Below, piece after piece: positions 24,806-33,900 of a DNA stretch of 34,285 nt. The notes under the pieces were generated by a model. That model did not search any database. It was not told the DNA's origin and saw nothing but the letters and a program-made list of their open reading frames with translations. Origin of the DNA: Lachnospiraceae bacterium (lineage in GTDB: Bacteria; Bacillota; Clostridia; Lachnospirales; Lachnospiraceae); contig JAAUZL010000005.1 in NCBI GenBank assembly GCA_014804615.1, positions 49,416 to 83,700 of the forward strand. Direction: 5' to 3'. Every line of letters starts with the position of its first letter. The first letter of the stretch is position 1. Both the position numbers and the translations under genes were made by a program.

Positions 24806-25146
24806 TTTCAGCCTCCTGGTTCCTTGCAATAGAAAACTCGCATTTTTCTACTGCACATAGCTTTGCATGCAATTTGTTTCTGATATCTCCCTGGGATTAT
24901 CAACTGACAATTACAGCATACAGAAAGAAAGGGACTTTTTCTTGACGGAAAGTGCGGTATGTCATTTAAATCTATTTATTGTTTATGCAATGCCATGAAA
25001 ATAGGGGAAACTTATGAAAAAAGCTTACAAACCGGAATTTATTTGTTAGTTAAATTCAACTTTAAAATCCTATTATAATTCAGCTTATCTGGCATCGAAC
25101 CTTCTTAAGTTGACGACATTGCCCGAAACATGCTAAAGCCCATACA
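24806..25146. other. Non-coding gap upstream of the AraC-type gene
   Basis: No convincing gene was found here. It contains a ten-base palindrome TTGCATGCAA (24863-24872) upstream of the AraC-type gene, a possible operator. It also holds an A+T-rich section with a lone TATAAT (25074-25079, plus strand) that lacks a matching -35 and faces no plus-strand gene. Confidence 0.4.
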
Positions 25147-25152
25147 AAAAAA

Positions 25153-25174
25153 CGTCCCGGCTATAACCGGGACG
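25153..25174 (-). terminator. Terminator of the lipoprotein gene
   Basis: CGTCCCGG (25153-25160) pairs with CCGGGACG (25167-25174) around six bases. On the minus strand the stem runs into seven Ts. The upstream arm lies inside the last codons of the lipoprotein gene, whose stop is at 25161-25163. Confidence 0.85.
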
Positions 25175-26543
25175 AACTATTCGTAATCGTAAACTCCGCC
25201 GCCAGACGATACTTCTCCATCTCCTGTCCTGTACCTCTATTGATGGTTTTCGTAATGCGATACACCCCGTCAGGCAGGATACCATGAAAATACGTCCATT
25301 TCACACCCCAGCCGACCGAGGAATTCCCTGCCAGACTATAACCGATAGAATTAAATGCCGCATTATCAATGAGATAATCTACCTTTCTCCATTCCCCATG
25401 CCGCCATGCCTGCAACTCATAGCCATCGCCAAACATATATTCTTCATTCGTATGATTTGTAAACACCAGATGAATGCCCTTTGGTGAAGCATAGGCAGCC
25501 TCCATTGTCACCTCTTCGATAACGTCGACCTCTCCGGTATCCGTTTCCCCCAAAGATGCTGTCGAGAATTCCTCTGCAAACAGACTGTCTATGGCAAGAT
25601 AAAGTTCTTCTGTCGTTCCTGCTCCGGTTTCGCGGTAACGGACTTTATCAATATACATATACTTTCCCAGATAATCTATCGTCTGCACAAGCCGAGCATC
25701 AGAGTCAAAAATCTCCATACGATAAGTGACACTATCGTCTGTATATTGATATTCATCTTTTTCAATGTCCAGATTAATGTATTTTGTCAGAATATCTGAA
25801 AATTGGGACAAAAAAGTATCCGTATCACTTTTTATATCCTCTCCTGTTTCGGCATTGTGTACTGTCATAGAATAACTGTCGTCTATGGAAATCAAAATGT
25901 TATTGGCTTTTTCGGTTAATCCATTTTCCACCGGCTCTCCTTTGGCAGTTTTTACGGCATAGTACGCAATTCCACTAAATCCGTTTTCCGCAAGTCTATC
26001 CTCATTCCACTCCATATATATTTCATAAATTCTTCCCGATTGTAAAAAAACGGAAAAGTCCGGCGCCCCAATTTCTGCCATGCTGTAACGGCATGTTTCT
26101 AATGGATTGACTTCCCCGCTGTTTTTGCCCACATCCGCGATATCCCATGCCGTAAACCCAAGTTCATCGGGAAATTTTGCCACCGATATCGTATATGCCG
26201 ACATTTCAGAATCATCTTCCGGCAGTATAAGCGTTTCCCATGGACTGTTTTCTGCCAGTATATCCGCCCTATCGGCAATCAAACTGGTCGCTACATCTTC
26301 CGATTCTAAATAAGTCCAGTTATAGCCGCCCGAACGCAGAAATGCAGACTGCGGTTCATCCGACACGCTTTGAAGTTCCATGAGCGGCGGTTCTGTGTAT
26401 ATGACATCCGGCGCTGTACTGTTTGCCTCCGACTCCGTCAGCGGTTCGCTTATATTTTCCTCTGCTTTGCCACACCCTCCAAGAACCAATCCGGTCAATA
26501 TTTCAAATAAACCACAATATATTATAAATTTATTGTTTTGCAT
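25161..26543 (-). CDS. Putative lipoprotein with C-terminal Ig-like domain
   Basis: The 460-residue protein has a hydrophobic N-terminus ending in the lipobox LVLGGC, which places the lipid-modified cysteine at residue 24. A low-complexity acidic spacer follows. The last 120 residues (YASPKGIHLVFTNHT, YELQAWRHGEWRKV, then ILPDGVYRITKTI) look like the bacterial Ig-like domain often found at the C-terminus of BlaR1-like and secreted clostridial proteins. The middle (about 60-330) is unassigned. The ATG at 26543 has only a distant AAAGG-type site; an out-of-frame ATG lies between, so expression may be low or the start misjudged. It is monocistronic, with its own terminator. The function is unknown, likely at the outer face of the membrane. 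Confidence 0.82.
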   Translation of the reverse strand: MQNNKFIIYCGLFEILTGLVLGGCGKAEENISEPLTESEANSTAPDVIYTEPPLMELQSVSDEPQSAFLRSGGYNWTYLESEDVATSLIADRADILAENSPWETLILPEDDSEMSAYTISVAKFPDELGFTAWDIADVGKNSGEVNPLETCRYSMAEIGAPDFSVFLQSGRIYEIYMEWNEDRLAENGFSGIAYYAVKTAKGEPVENGLTEKANNILISIDDSYSMTVHNAETGEDIKSDTDTFLSQFSDILTKYINLDIEKDEYQYTDDSVTYRMEIFDSDARLVQTIDYLGKYMYIDKVRYRETGAGTTEELYLAIDSLFAEEFSTASLGETDTGEVDVIEEVTMEAAYASPKGIHLVFTNHTNEEYMFGDGYELQAWRHGEWRKVDYLIDNAAFNSIGYSLAGNSSVGWGVKWTYFHGILPDGVYRITKTINRGTGQEMEKYRLAAEFTITNSSSRL

Positions 26544-26663
26544 TTCGATACCATACCTTTCTCCTCAAAAATCATTATAAGTGTTTTTCCGGAAGAATCA
26601 AGCACTCCTTTCTCGTGGGAACATATGTTAAGATAGTAAGTTTTTGTAGAAGGATAAGATTTT

Positions 26664-27143
26664 ATGGCATATCGTAATTTTGAACCGATAATCGGTACTA
26701 TCATCAATATGGCAAGAGGAAATGACTGTTGCAGTCAAATGATGTCACTTCGTACAGAGAATGGTATTGTGAACTTCATGATAACGTCGGAAACGCGGAT
26801 TATTGACAGCAGACCGCTTCGGTCAGGACTTCGTGTAGCTGCATTTTATGACACTTCGCTTCCTGTACCGTTAATCTTTCCGCCCCAGTACAAGGCGCAG
26901 ATTATCACTGTGCTTGGCAGGGACGAACAGATAATGATAAATGAGTTTAACCGCAATCTGGTAGCCGCAGACAATTCCCTACAGCTTAATATCGCCAGAA
27001 ATACAAGCATCGAAACAATCAACGGACAGAATACTTCATGCAGTCCCGGTAATCAGACATTACTTGTCTATTATACGACGACAACAAGAAGCATTCCCCC
27101 GCAGACAACACCCAGAAGAGTCATTATGCTGTGCAGCTTGTGA
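26664..27143 (+). CDS. Hypothetical protein with two similar beta-rich halves
   Basis: The 159-residue protein shows an apparent internal repeat. The first half (about residues 35-85) has the pattern FMITSETRI, VAAFYDTSLPVPLIFPPQ, then IITVL. The second half (about 105-157) has LNIARNTSI, LVYYTTTTRSIPPQ, then VIML. Each half looks like a small beta-barrel-like unit. There is no signal peptide. An adjacent CC pair lies at about 22-23. AAGGAT about ten bases upstream supports the ATG. It is transcribed divergently from the lipoprotein gene and converges with the DUF4291 gene. I recognise no named family. Confidence 0.75.
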   Translation: MAYRNFEPIIGTIINMARGNDCCSQMMSLRTENGIVNFMITSETRIIDSRPLRSGLRVAAFYDTSLPVPLIFPPQYKAQIITVLGRDEQIMINEFNRNLVAADNSLQLNIARNTSIETINGQNTSCSPGNQTLLVYYTTTTRSIPPQTTPRRVIMLCSL

Positions 27144-27174
27144 AAACGCCAGCCTAATCCCTCGTGAAATATGG

Positions 27175-27726
27175 TTACCGGGTATCATATACTTTTTCTT
27201 CGGGTAACAATGAACTTACATCAATTCCAATGTTCTTCTGTTCCCTTAGCTGCTTTACGTAATCTGTGATGTCGGTAATATTTACTATCCACTCATTAAC
27301 ATATTTCCGTACTGCCTCGCCTCTCAATCCAAGCTGTATGGAACGATATCCTAAAGGTTGTCCGTACAAATCTCTTTCTGGATCCCATTGGCATCTAATA
27401 TCCGATTTCTTTATTCGCTCCTGCCATTCTGCATGGCTTATACCCATATCCTCACTATATGTAGATATCACAGCGTTTTGTACAATAAAATCAAACGCTT
27501 CTCTCTTCATATCAATTGCAAGAGTATGCTCTTGATTTTCTTTAGTGCCCCAGCCACAGCGATACATCATCCATAAAAAAGATGGTTTAATCCAAGTCAT
27601 CCTGTCTATTTTAAATTTCTCTCCGAATGTACCGTTTTGAACGGCCTCGGTTGCAATATCTTTATTATACGCCTGGTAAACCCTTATAGTGTCTTCCGTA
27701 TAGACTGCTCTTATTTCCTTCTCCAT
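27175..27726 (-). CDS. DUF4291 domain-containing protein
   Basis: The 183-residue protein matches the DUF4291 family over its length. The markers are IRAVYTEDTIRVYQAYNKDIA at the N-terminus (split across about residues 5-25), RMTWIKPSFLWMMYRCGWGTK (about 43-63) and a central AEWQERI segment. The C-terminal IQLGLRGEAVRKYVNEWI is also typical. No catalytic role is established for this family. It is a soluble protein, probably cytoplasmic. It stands alone on the minus strand, with 31 bases between its stop and the convergent upstream gene. Confidence 0.9.
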   Translation of the reverse strand: MEKEIRAVYTEDTIRVYQAYNKDIATEAVQNGTFGEKFKIDRMTWIKPSFLWMMYRCGWGTKENQEHTLAIDMKREAFDFIVQNAVISTYSEDMGISHAEWQERIKKSDIRCQWDPERDLYGQPLGYRSIQLGLRGEAVRKYVNEWIVNITDITDYVKQLREQKNIGIDVSSLLPEEKVYDTR

Positions 27727-27773
27727 AACCTCTTTGCCTTCTTACATCAATTTATTAATCTATAACCTTGAAA

Positions 27774-28011
27774 TCAGGCATCAACATCATCTGTAAATAA
27801 TTCAGGAACACCTTGTTCTTTCAGTGACATCCTATTTTGATGCATATTTTTCTGGGTTAATAACCTTAAAAAAGTCATATCCTCCCGCTTTATAAAAAAC
27901 CTGTATGGCTTCGTGAAGAAAACTATTGTCTGTTAGCTGTAGTTCTGCTGGAATGATAAAATTATGCTTATCCCATTCTCCATAATTAACTCTTTCAGAT
28001 ATTTCTAACAT
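27774..28011 (-). pseudogene. Probable gene remnant (59-codon open stretch plus short tail)
   Basis: On the minus strand, ATG 28011 to TAG 27832 encodes 59 residues with ordinary protein-like sequence (NYGEWDKHNFIIPAELQ, then VFYKAGGYDFFKVINPEKY). It has no start site of good quality. A second short frame begins two bases after that stop (27830-27774; MSLKEQGVPELFTDDVDA), reading like a natural C-terminus. Together they look like the end of a larger gene broken by frameshift and 5' loss. A very small intact gene is the alternative. Confidence 0.45.
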
Positions 28012-28086
28012 AGGTAATCTTCCACAACTTCCGATTGAACAAACTCCCTGTTAATTCCATGCTCCAACTTTCTCATACCCCAACAT

Positions 28087-29142
28087 CTACAAATACTTAC
28101 GCATCTGCTCCTCATTAATCTCATACTGCTCACAGATTCGCGTAATAATCTCTTGTTCCGGTATGTTCAGACTACGCAGGATACTTACTGTACTGCTGAT
28201 ACTTTGATCACTCTTTCTCTGTAACTCTTCTATCGTCTGATTCTGTGCATCTATCGTATCCTGCATCTCGTCGATCATATACTGCACCGTATTCCTGTCA
28301 AGCTCATACAGTTCTTTCGAAAACATCTCCATCACCCTTTCCACATTCAGGCAGATTCCATAGCCTTCTTCATATATTTCACGGAATTCCGGATATTCTT
28401 CAATCAGCTCTATAACAATCTCCGGTTCATCGCTCGTAAACAGGGTCAGCCATGCCTCCCTCTTGCCCCTCATGTCTCTATTGTGCTTGCTTTCCTTAAA
28501 GATGTCAAGCGGTATGAACAGGTATTTCTGCAGAAATTCCATTTTCAATCCTGTATCAGATTTCTGTTCGAAAAAATGATAACAGGTGCCGGGATACTCA
28601 TGAAATTCCGCCGGGCTCTTCTCAAACAGAACGATAGTATATACATTTTTGATGTCCCGGTAGCTGAACTTCTTTTTCCTCTCCCCTCTTACCCGCTTAT
28701 ACTGGCGCAGCAGTAAATCTGCTGAATAGCAGGCGCACCTCTGTCCCGGGAACAGATAGCCGATCTTCTGCATCTCCACATTGGCTATGCTACCGTCCTC
28801 CAACTCCACCACAATATCCATGATCAGCAGGGAACTCTCGTCCGCAATTCTGACAGAATCATTCGGCAGAACCTTCACTACTTTCACGCACTGACACAAC
28901 ATCTGAGAAAGAAAATCATTTAACCGTTCCGGTACATACTCCGGGTTCATGATCTCCTTAAAAAATCCGTCATATAAAAGTTTCAGTCCTTTTACACCGG
29001 TACAGATATTTAAAAATTCCTCTTGCTGTTCTACTTCCCAGCCTGCAAACTTCTCCTGTAACGAGCTGCTCATCGCGATTTCTGCCATCACCTCCTCCCG
29101 TTCCCTGATCATTGGAAAATATTCTTTTAATCTTTTTGCCAT
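28087..29142 (-). CDS. PD-(D/E)XK nuclease family transposase-like protein (Rpn-related)
   Basis: The 351-residue protein fits the PDDEXK_2 transposase/Rpn group. The nuclease core has D109 in LLIMDIVVELEDGSIANVEMQ and the E-x-Q motif at E123/Q125. Upstream, YDGFFKEIMN matches the family entry motif. A coiled-coil region (about 290-320, MIDEMQDTIDAQNQTIEELQ) and a short helical tail follow. Related proteins promote recombination or are relics of mobile genes scattered through clostridial genomes. AGGAGG precedes the ATG at 29142. No terminal repeats of a transposon were recognised, so whether it is still mobile is open. Confidence 0.87.
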   Translation of the reverse strand: MAKRLKEYFPMIREREEVMAEIAMSSSLQEKFAGWEVEQQEEFLNICTGVKGLKLLYDGFFKEIMNPEYVPERLNDFLSQMLCQCVKVVKVLPNDSVRIADESSLLIMDIVVELEDGSIANVEMQKIGYLFPGQRCACYSADLLLRQYKRVRGERKKKFSYRDIKNVYTIVLFEKSPAEFHEYPGTCYHFFEQKSDTGLKMEFLQKYLFIPLDIFKESKHNRDMRGKREAWLTLFTSDEPEIVIELIEEYPEFREIYEEGYGICLNVERVMEMFSKELYELDRNTVQYMIDEMQDTIDAQNQTIEELQRKSDQSISSTVSILRSLNIPEQEIITRICEQYEINEEQMRKYL

Positions 29143-29270
29143 AACTTGTCCTCCTCTTCCGTAAAAAATCGAACGAGTTCAATTGCGAGATTATGAGTAT
29201 TGGTATGCTACGCATCTATGAAAACTCGTCGCAAACTCGTAATACTGGAACTTCCGGCAGAAACCGCCGA

Positions 29271-29287
29271 TTGTGCGAAACGCACAA
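29271..29287. repeat. Inverted repeat upstream of the PD-(D/E)XK gene
   Basis: TTGTGCG (29271-29277), three bases, then CGCACAA (29281-29287) is a perfect inverted repeat about 130 bases upstream of the PD-(D/E)XK start. A second smaller inversion, CGGC/GCCG, adjoins it (about 29255-29269). It could be an operator, a short hairpin or the end of a mobile unit. Confidence 0.5.
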
Positions 29288-29364
29288 ATGATAAAACTAT
29301 AAGAATAAATCTGATATGATAATAAGTTATCGCTGTTAAAAGGATTTGTCAAGTAATATATCTC

Positions 29365-29757
29365 TCACTTTTCCAGACTCAATGTTGCAATTATATCTGC
29401 TAACCATACTTTTTCAGCCGTCTCAATATCTTGTGATAAGTGAACATACTGCCTGCTTTGCGGCAATAAACCATTTTCACTGATCGATTCAAGAAATCTC
29501 TTGGCTATTTCATGACGCTTCTTCTCAGATTTTTCAATCATCTCCTTCAGATCCGATCCACTGATATTCTTCCATTTCTCTGACCTATGCAATGCATCTA
29601 AAAGCTGCGCAATCGGAACCCAGCCTTCTTCATCCATTTCTAATTCATATTTCCACGGCGCATGACTCAAAGCGTAGGAAATTTCTTTACTCAGTTTTTC
29701 TAATATTTTTCCACCAGTTCCTAAATCTTCTGCTAAATCAGTTGAACGGAGCTTCAT
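29365..29757 (-). pseudogene. kptA: Internally deleted tRNA 2'-phosphotransferase (KptA/Tpt1)
   Basis: The 130-codon frame aligns in two blocks with KptA. Residues about 22-85 (LSKEISYALSHAPWKY, MDEEGWVPIAQLLDAL, EKKRHEI) match the N-terminal lobe. Residues about 86-120 (AKRFLESISENGLLP, QYVHLSQDIETAEKV) match the C-terminal lobe. The roughly 35 residues that normally join them, including the RxRAxxGHS and LYHGT core, are absent, and the C-terminus is also cut short. The first catalytic Arg is changed (LSH instead of LRH). KptA removes the 2'-phosphate from spliced RNA using NAD+; this copy cannot be expected to do that. The reading frame stays open, and GAGG six bases upstream supports ATG 29757. 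Confidence 0.8.
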
Positions 29758-29891
29758 AATCCACCTCATCCCACAAATAAACTATATTTTTAAATTGCAT
29801 TTTTATATAACACCACATAGATTTTGAGGATTCTCTGACCTTTCCTATAAATAGGCCGCCTAATGCAGAATAATACTATTATCAAAGATTG

Positions 29892-29920
29892 TTGACTTAA
29901 TTTTTTTAATTTTGTAGTAT
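29892..29920 (+). promoter_or_regulatory. Promoter of the transglutaminase-fold gene
   Basis: TTGACT (29892-29897), 17 bases, then TAGTAT (29915-29920) gives a plausible sigma-A promoter. Its start would fall about 35 bases before the ATG at 29963. The spacer is a T-rich tract, in keeping with the A+T-rich gene it serves. Confidence 0.6.
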
Positions 29921-29962
29921 TTAATCAACGAGTATGTATGCTAAAAAGGAGAAACAAACAAT

Positions 29963-30859
29963 ATGTATCAGCGTTATTTGGAAACCAGTATTTATACATA
30001 TGTAGGGATATATAAAGATTTCATTTTATCATTACCGGATGATATACCTTCTATAGGAATGTTAGTGTGTGATCAAATTACCCATCCGTCTATGTATTTT
30101 ACAGAACCATCTTCTTATTTAGAAGATACTTATTTTGGAAAATTTGCGTCTTACCCGAAACATCGTTTTAAAAATGAGGATGAATTATATATAACTGCTG
30201 TTTCAATGATTGCCGGTATTTTACGTTTAGATGAAACGGGATTTACAAAGAACAGAGATGTAACAAAAAGAATTACTGTATCTTGCCGACAAGCATCTGT
30301 GCTATTTAGTGCAATTTTAAAAGCAAAAGGGATTCCCTGCCGTTCAAGGGCTGGATTTATGGATTTTGGTAATACCGGTGACAGCTATATGGAACACTGG
30401 GTTAATGAATATTGGGATTTCAATGAGAGCAGATGGATTTTGGCGGATGTTGATGGTTATTATGAATATGAACAGCGATTTGGCTATAGCCAATTTGATT
30501 TACCACGTCGAAAATTTGTAACTGCTTCAGAAGCATGGCTTGGTCTAAGAAATAATACTTTAAACAAAAAGTTAGACGTTTTTTCACCAAATTCATTAGA
30601 AGGTGTCTGCGAATACTTATTTATGGATTTTCATGCATTGCTGAACAATGAAATCTTTTATTCTTATCAACCCCTATATCTTCGCAATGGGCTGCAAACA
30701 CTGAACGAGGATGAATTGTGTGAACTTGACCATTTAGCAGAATTACTGGCAGAGCCTGATAAAAATATGGAACAAATAGAACACTTGCGGGCTACAAATG
30801 AAAAGTTTTCTGTTTTAACAAATAATACACAAAACATCTACTATGATACATTTAAATAA
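29963..30859 (+). CDS. Transglutaminase-like domain protein
   Basis: The 298-residue protein has the transglutaminase/protease-like triad. C108 lies in VSCRQASVLFSAILKAKGIP, followed by CRSRAGF. H145 lies in MEHWVNEYWDF, and an Asp (D162 or D164) in ILADVDGYY. No signal peptide or membrane helix is seen, so a cytoplasmic role is likely; such proteins act as peptidases, amidases or amide-forming enzymes. The C-terminal 120 residues are unassigned. AAAGGAG lies 11 bases upstream of the ATG. The gene is visibly richer in A+T than the Mrp operon and the surface-protein gene, hinting at acquisition. It ends at a hairpin shared with the convergent surface-protein gene. Confidence 0.85.
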   Translation: MYQRYLETSIYTYVGIYKDFILSLPDDIPSIGMLVCDQITHPSMYFTEPSSYLEDTYFGKFASYPKHRFKNEDELYITAVSMIAGILRLDETGFTKNRDVTKRITVSCRQASVLFSAILKAKGIPCRSRAGFMDFGNTGDSYMEHWVNEYWDFNESRWILADVDGYYEYEQRFGYSQFDLPRRKFVTASEAWLGLRNNTLNKKLDVFSPNSLEGVCEYLFMDFHALLNNEIFYSYQPLYLRNGLQTLNEDELCELDHLAELLAEPDKNMEQIEHLRATNEKFSVLTNNTQNIYYDTFK

Positions 30860-30902
30860 CATGTTAACTATTATATGGAATTAAAAAGATTTATACAAAA
30901 CA

Positions 30903-30943
30903 AAATGAAGTATCATACTGTCAAAGAACATGATACTTCATTT
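30903..30943. terminator. Bidirectional terminator hairpin
   Basis: A 14-base perfect stem, AAATGAAGTATCAT (30903-30916) with ATGATACTTCATTT (30930-30943), encloses a 13-base loop. It sits between convergent genes ending at 30859 (plus) and 30968 (minus). The plus side is followed by CGTTTTAAAT; the minus side by TTG, so the plus direction is the better terminator. Confidence 0.75.
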
Positions 30944-30967
30944 CGTTTTAAATAAATTTATGACAAG

Positions 30968-33900
30968 TTATTCTTCCTTTTCTATTTCTTCTACCTCTTC
31001 CTCTTTCCTCGTCTTCCGCCTTTTCTTCTTTTTCCTGATCAAAAGAATGACCACCAGAAGTAATACCACACCACCAACCACGATATAAACGATGTAATCC
31101 ATGATGCCCTTCTCTGTCACAATGACCGCAATCTTCACACTGCCGCCCTCTACGGAGAACAGATGATAAATTCCCATCAGCTCTGTCTCTGCCTTATGCC
31201 ATCCGGCAGCATCCTGCACATAAATCTCAACGCCCTCTGTCTGACCCTGCGGCGCCTGATAACGAACCTGATGGGATAATGCGCCGTCATCAGGAATATC
31301 TATCTGCCAACACTCTGTCAACTCTTGCGGTTCTTTCGAAAATGAATCTGCCAGCATCACTTGCACACTATCCGTTCCCAGCTTATCAACAGTCAGCTCA
31401 TCCTCCTGAGCAAACATGCCGTCCACCAGCAGAGAAGATTGACCATTCTCCCGCAGCCAACTCCCGGCTAGTGTGGTCAAGTATCTCACATATTCCACCG
31501 TCACGTCTTCGTCCAGTCTGACATTCACCAGTTCCTTATTATCCCAGTCCGCGTAAAATCCTTCTTTCACTGGGATATTCGGATATTTTTCCAGCTCCAC
31601 GCTGCCGCCGTAAGCGCACTCTTCAACTCCGACTTCCTCCTCGTCCGCATAGAAAGTGATCTTCATCCGGCGGAAGTTGGCGGGAATCCCTTCGATCTGC
31701 AACAGGGTCTCATAGCTTGTAGGCTCCGCCTTACCGCTGTAGCTGATGCGGTCAATGCCTGCAATTTCATCTGAAACAAAGTAATTGCCTACAATCTCAG
31801 CCTCATCGGCTGTCTTTCCCGCAATGGCCCCCGAGAACGCAGATGCTTCTTTCACCTTCACCATCGCACAACAACTCTCGATGCCATTGCCGTATCCGGC
31901 GATACCCGCCACATACTCTCCACCCAACACGGTACACTTTGCATAGCTCTGCTTGATATGCGACAGAGACTGCCCTGCAATACCACCCACATAATCTCCG
32001 GTGGTACTTTCAATTCTGCCATAGTTCTCGCAGCGCAGCACCATTCCCATCTCCTGCAGACCGCAGACGCCGCCCGCATAACTCTTCTGTGCCTTGACAT
32101 TGGCCTGATTTATATTCTGTCTCAGCACGCATTTGGTGAGGAAGGTAGAATTCGCTCTGGCCTCATCAAACCCTGTGACATCGCTCTCCAAGTCAAAATC
32201 GTACTCGATCGCCATGGTGCCAACGATACCGGATACATTCAGATCCGCCTCGACGATGCCGTTATTTGTACAGTTCGCCACGGTGGCGTCTATACTCTCC
32301 TCCGCATTTTCCTGGGATTCATCCTCATAAATATTGGAATAATCCATATCCAGCACACCGTCCAGAGCATCCGTATACAACAGCATGATCTCACTGAACT
32401 CATCGTTAATATCGGAGAGATCGTCTCCCAAAAGATCCCCGGAAGAGGACATCTCATCATTTAAATATCCCATATTTTCGGAGATATTTTTTAGGTTGGA
32501 ATTAAGGCTCCCGGTAGCAGAACGGTAATCTCCGCCCAACTGCGGAAAGGCAATATCCGATTTCTCATTCAGAGTCGTCAGGATATCCCTGGTCTCATTG
32601 CCCATATCCTCCAGATTCTCTGCCGCATTCTTCGCGGAAGAGACTGCTGCCTGCAGCTCCTTCCTCGCGTCATCCGTCATCTCGTCCGCGTGGTTAGCTG
32701 CGATATCCGACATAATCTTCAGATATTTTTGCATGTCGGCAGTATAGTCCTCTCCATGGGCCGCTTTATACTGTTCATCTGCATAGTCGCTGGCAGCCGT
32801 CGCCACTGTAGAGGCATTGTCTTGCATATTCTGGGCAGCTTTTTCCTGCACCTGACGGTCCGCCTCTGCTTGTGGGCTGTCGTCCGAAAGGGGAAACTCT
32901 CTGTCCTCAGTATCGCTGTGATGCACCCAGCCGATAATCCCTATATATGCCCCTGGCACATCATCATGATAGGGATCTTCCCAATTTGTAACTACTCCCG
33001 ACTCCGTCACCGGATACAAATCATACTCGTAGGTAGTATCCTCCGAGCGCGCCACATCTATATAATAATTCTCATAAGCCTCCGTCGCCTTCGCCACATT
33101 CTCTGCATGCTCTTTCCCGGCTTCCTCGATGGCCTTCTTCGCCTGATCGTAAGCCTCCTTCTCCTCCGGCGTCATATAACGGTAAAGATCCATGTCCTTT
33201 ACCATATCCTCCAGCTTCTTAGCAGCGTCCTTCACATCTCCCGCCGCGTCCGTGGCGTGGTCTATCACACCACCATCCTTCGCCGTCTCATCCAGCACAT
33301 AGTCAAAACGGCTCACAGCTTCATTGACGGAGTCCATCATGCTGTCCGTCCACTCCACCGTTCTGTCCGCCAGGAAATGGGTATCATCAAGCGCCCTGTC
33401 CGCAAAATCACGAATCACCGACAGCCGGTTGGAGAGTACATCTGACCGGTCTCCCGCATCGTCCAGCATCTTACCCACCTGATCATGCAAGATGTCAATG
33501 TGATCTGAGAGCTGCCGCACAATATCCTCCGACAGGTCTATCGCGATGTAAGGCTCCGCCTGCCCAACGATACCGCCCACATCCTTACGACCATAGATCT
33601 TACCTTTATTGGCACAGGCATACACATACCCGGATTGACGGCCGACAATACCGCCCACGTTATAACCTACATGCTCGTAACCAATGGTTCCCTCATTTAC
33701 ACAGGACTGCACAATACCCGTAGAAAGTCCCGCAATACCACCTGTGTCCACAGTATTTTCAGTGGTCGAAAGCTTATCGCTCTTCTCATCCCCCTCACTG
33801 CCAAGAGAACCCAAAATACCTGCCGCATACTGATCCAAATTGATATCGTCCAACGACATTGTCTTATCTTCATTGGAAATATTTACGTCAGCACGATTGA

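Noticed and set aside
25074-25079. Perfect TATAAT on the plus strand
   Set aside because: There is no matching -35 at 16-18 bases and no plus-strand gene follows for 1.5 kb, only the 3' end of a minus-strand gene; likely chance in an A+T-rich stretch.
26522-26707. Minus-strand open frame of 61 codons overlapping the lipoprotein start
   Set aside because: It overlaps the divergent gap and two better-supported gene starts; it ends shortly after entering the lipoprotein gene and has no family features.
29157-29364. Possible transposon end or CRISPR-like repeat
   Set aside because: Only one short palindrome and loose repeats of ACTCG-type words were seen; there is no regular spacing and no partner repeat on the far side of the PD-(D/E)XK gene.
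32690-33445. Plus-strand open frame of 251 codons
   Set aside because: It is antisense to the surface-protein gene's helical region; no ribosome binding site or recognisable domain.
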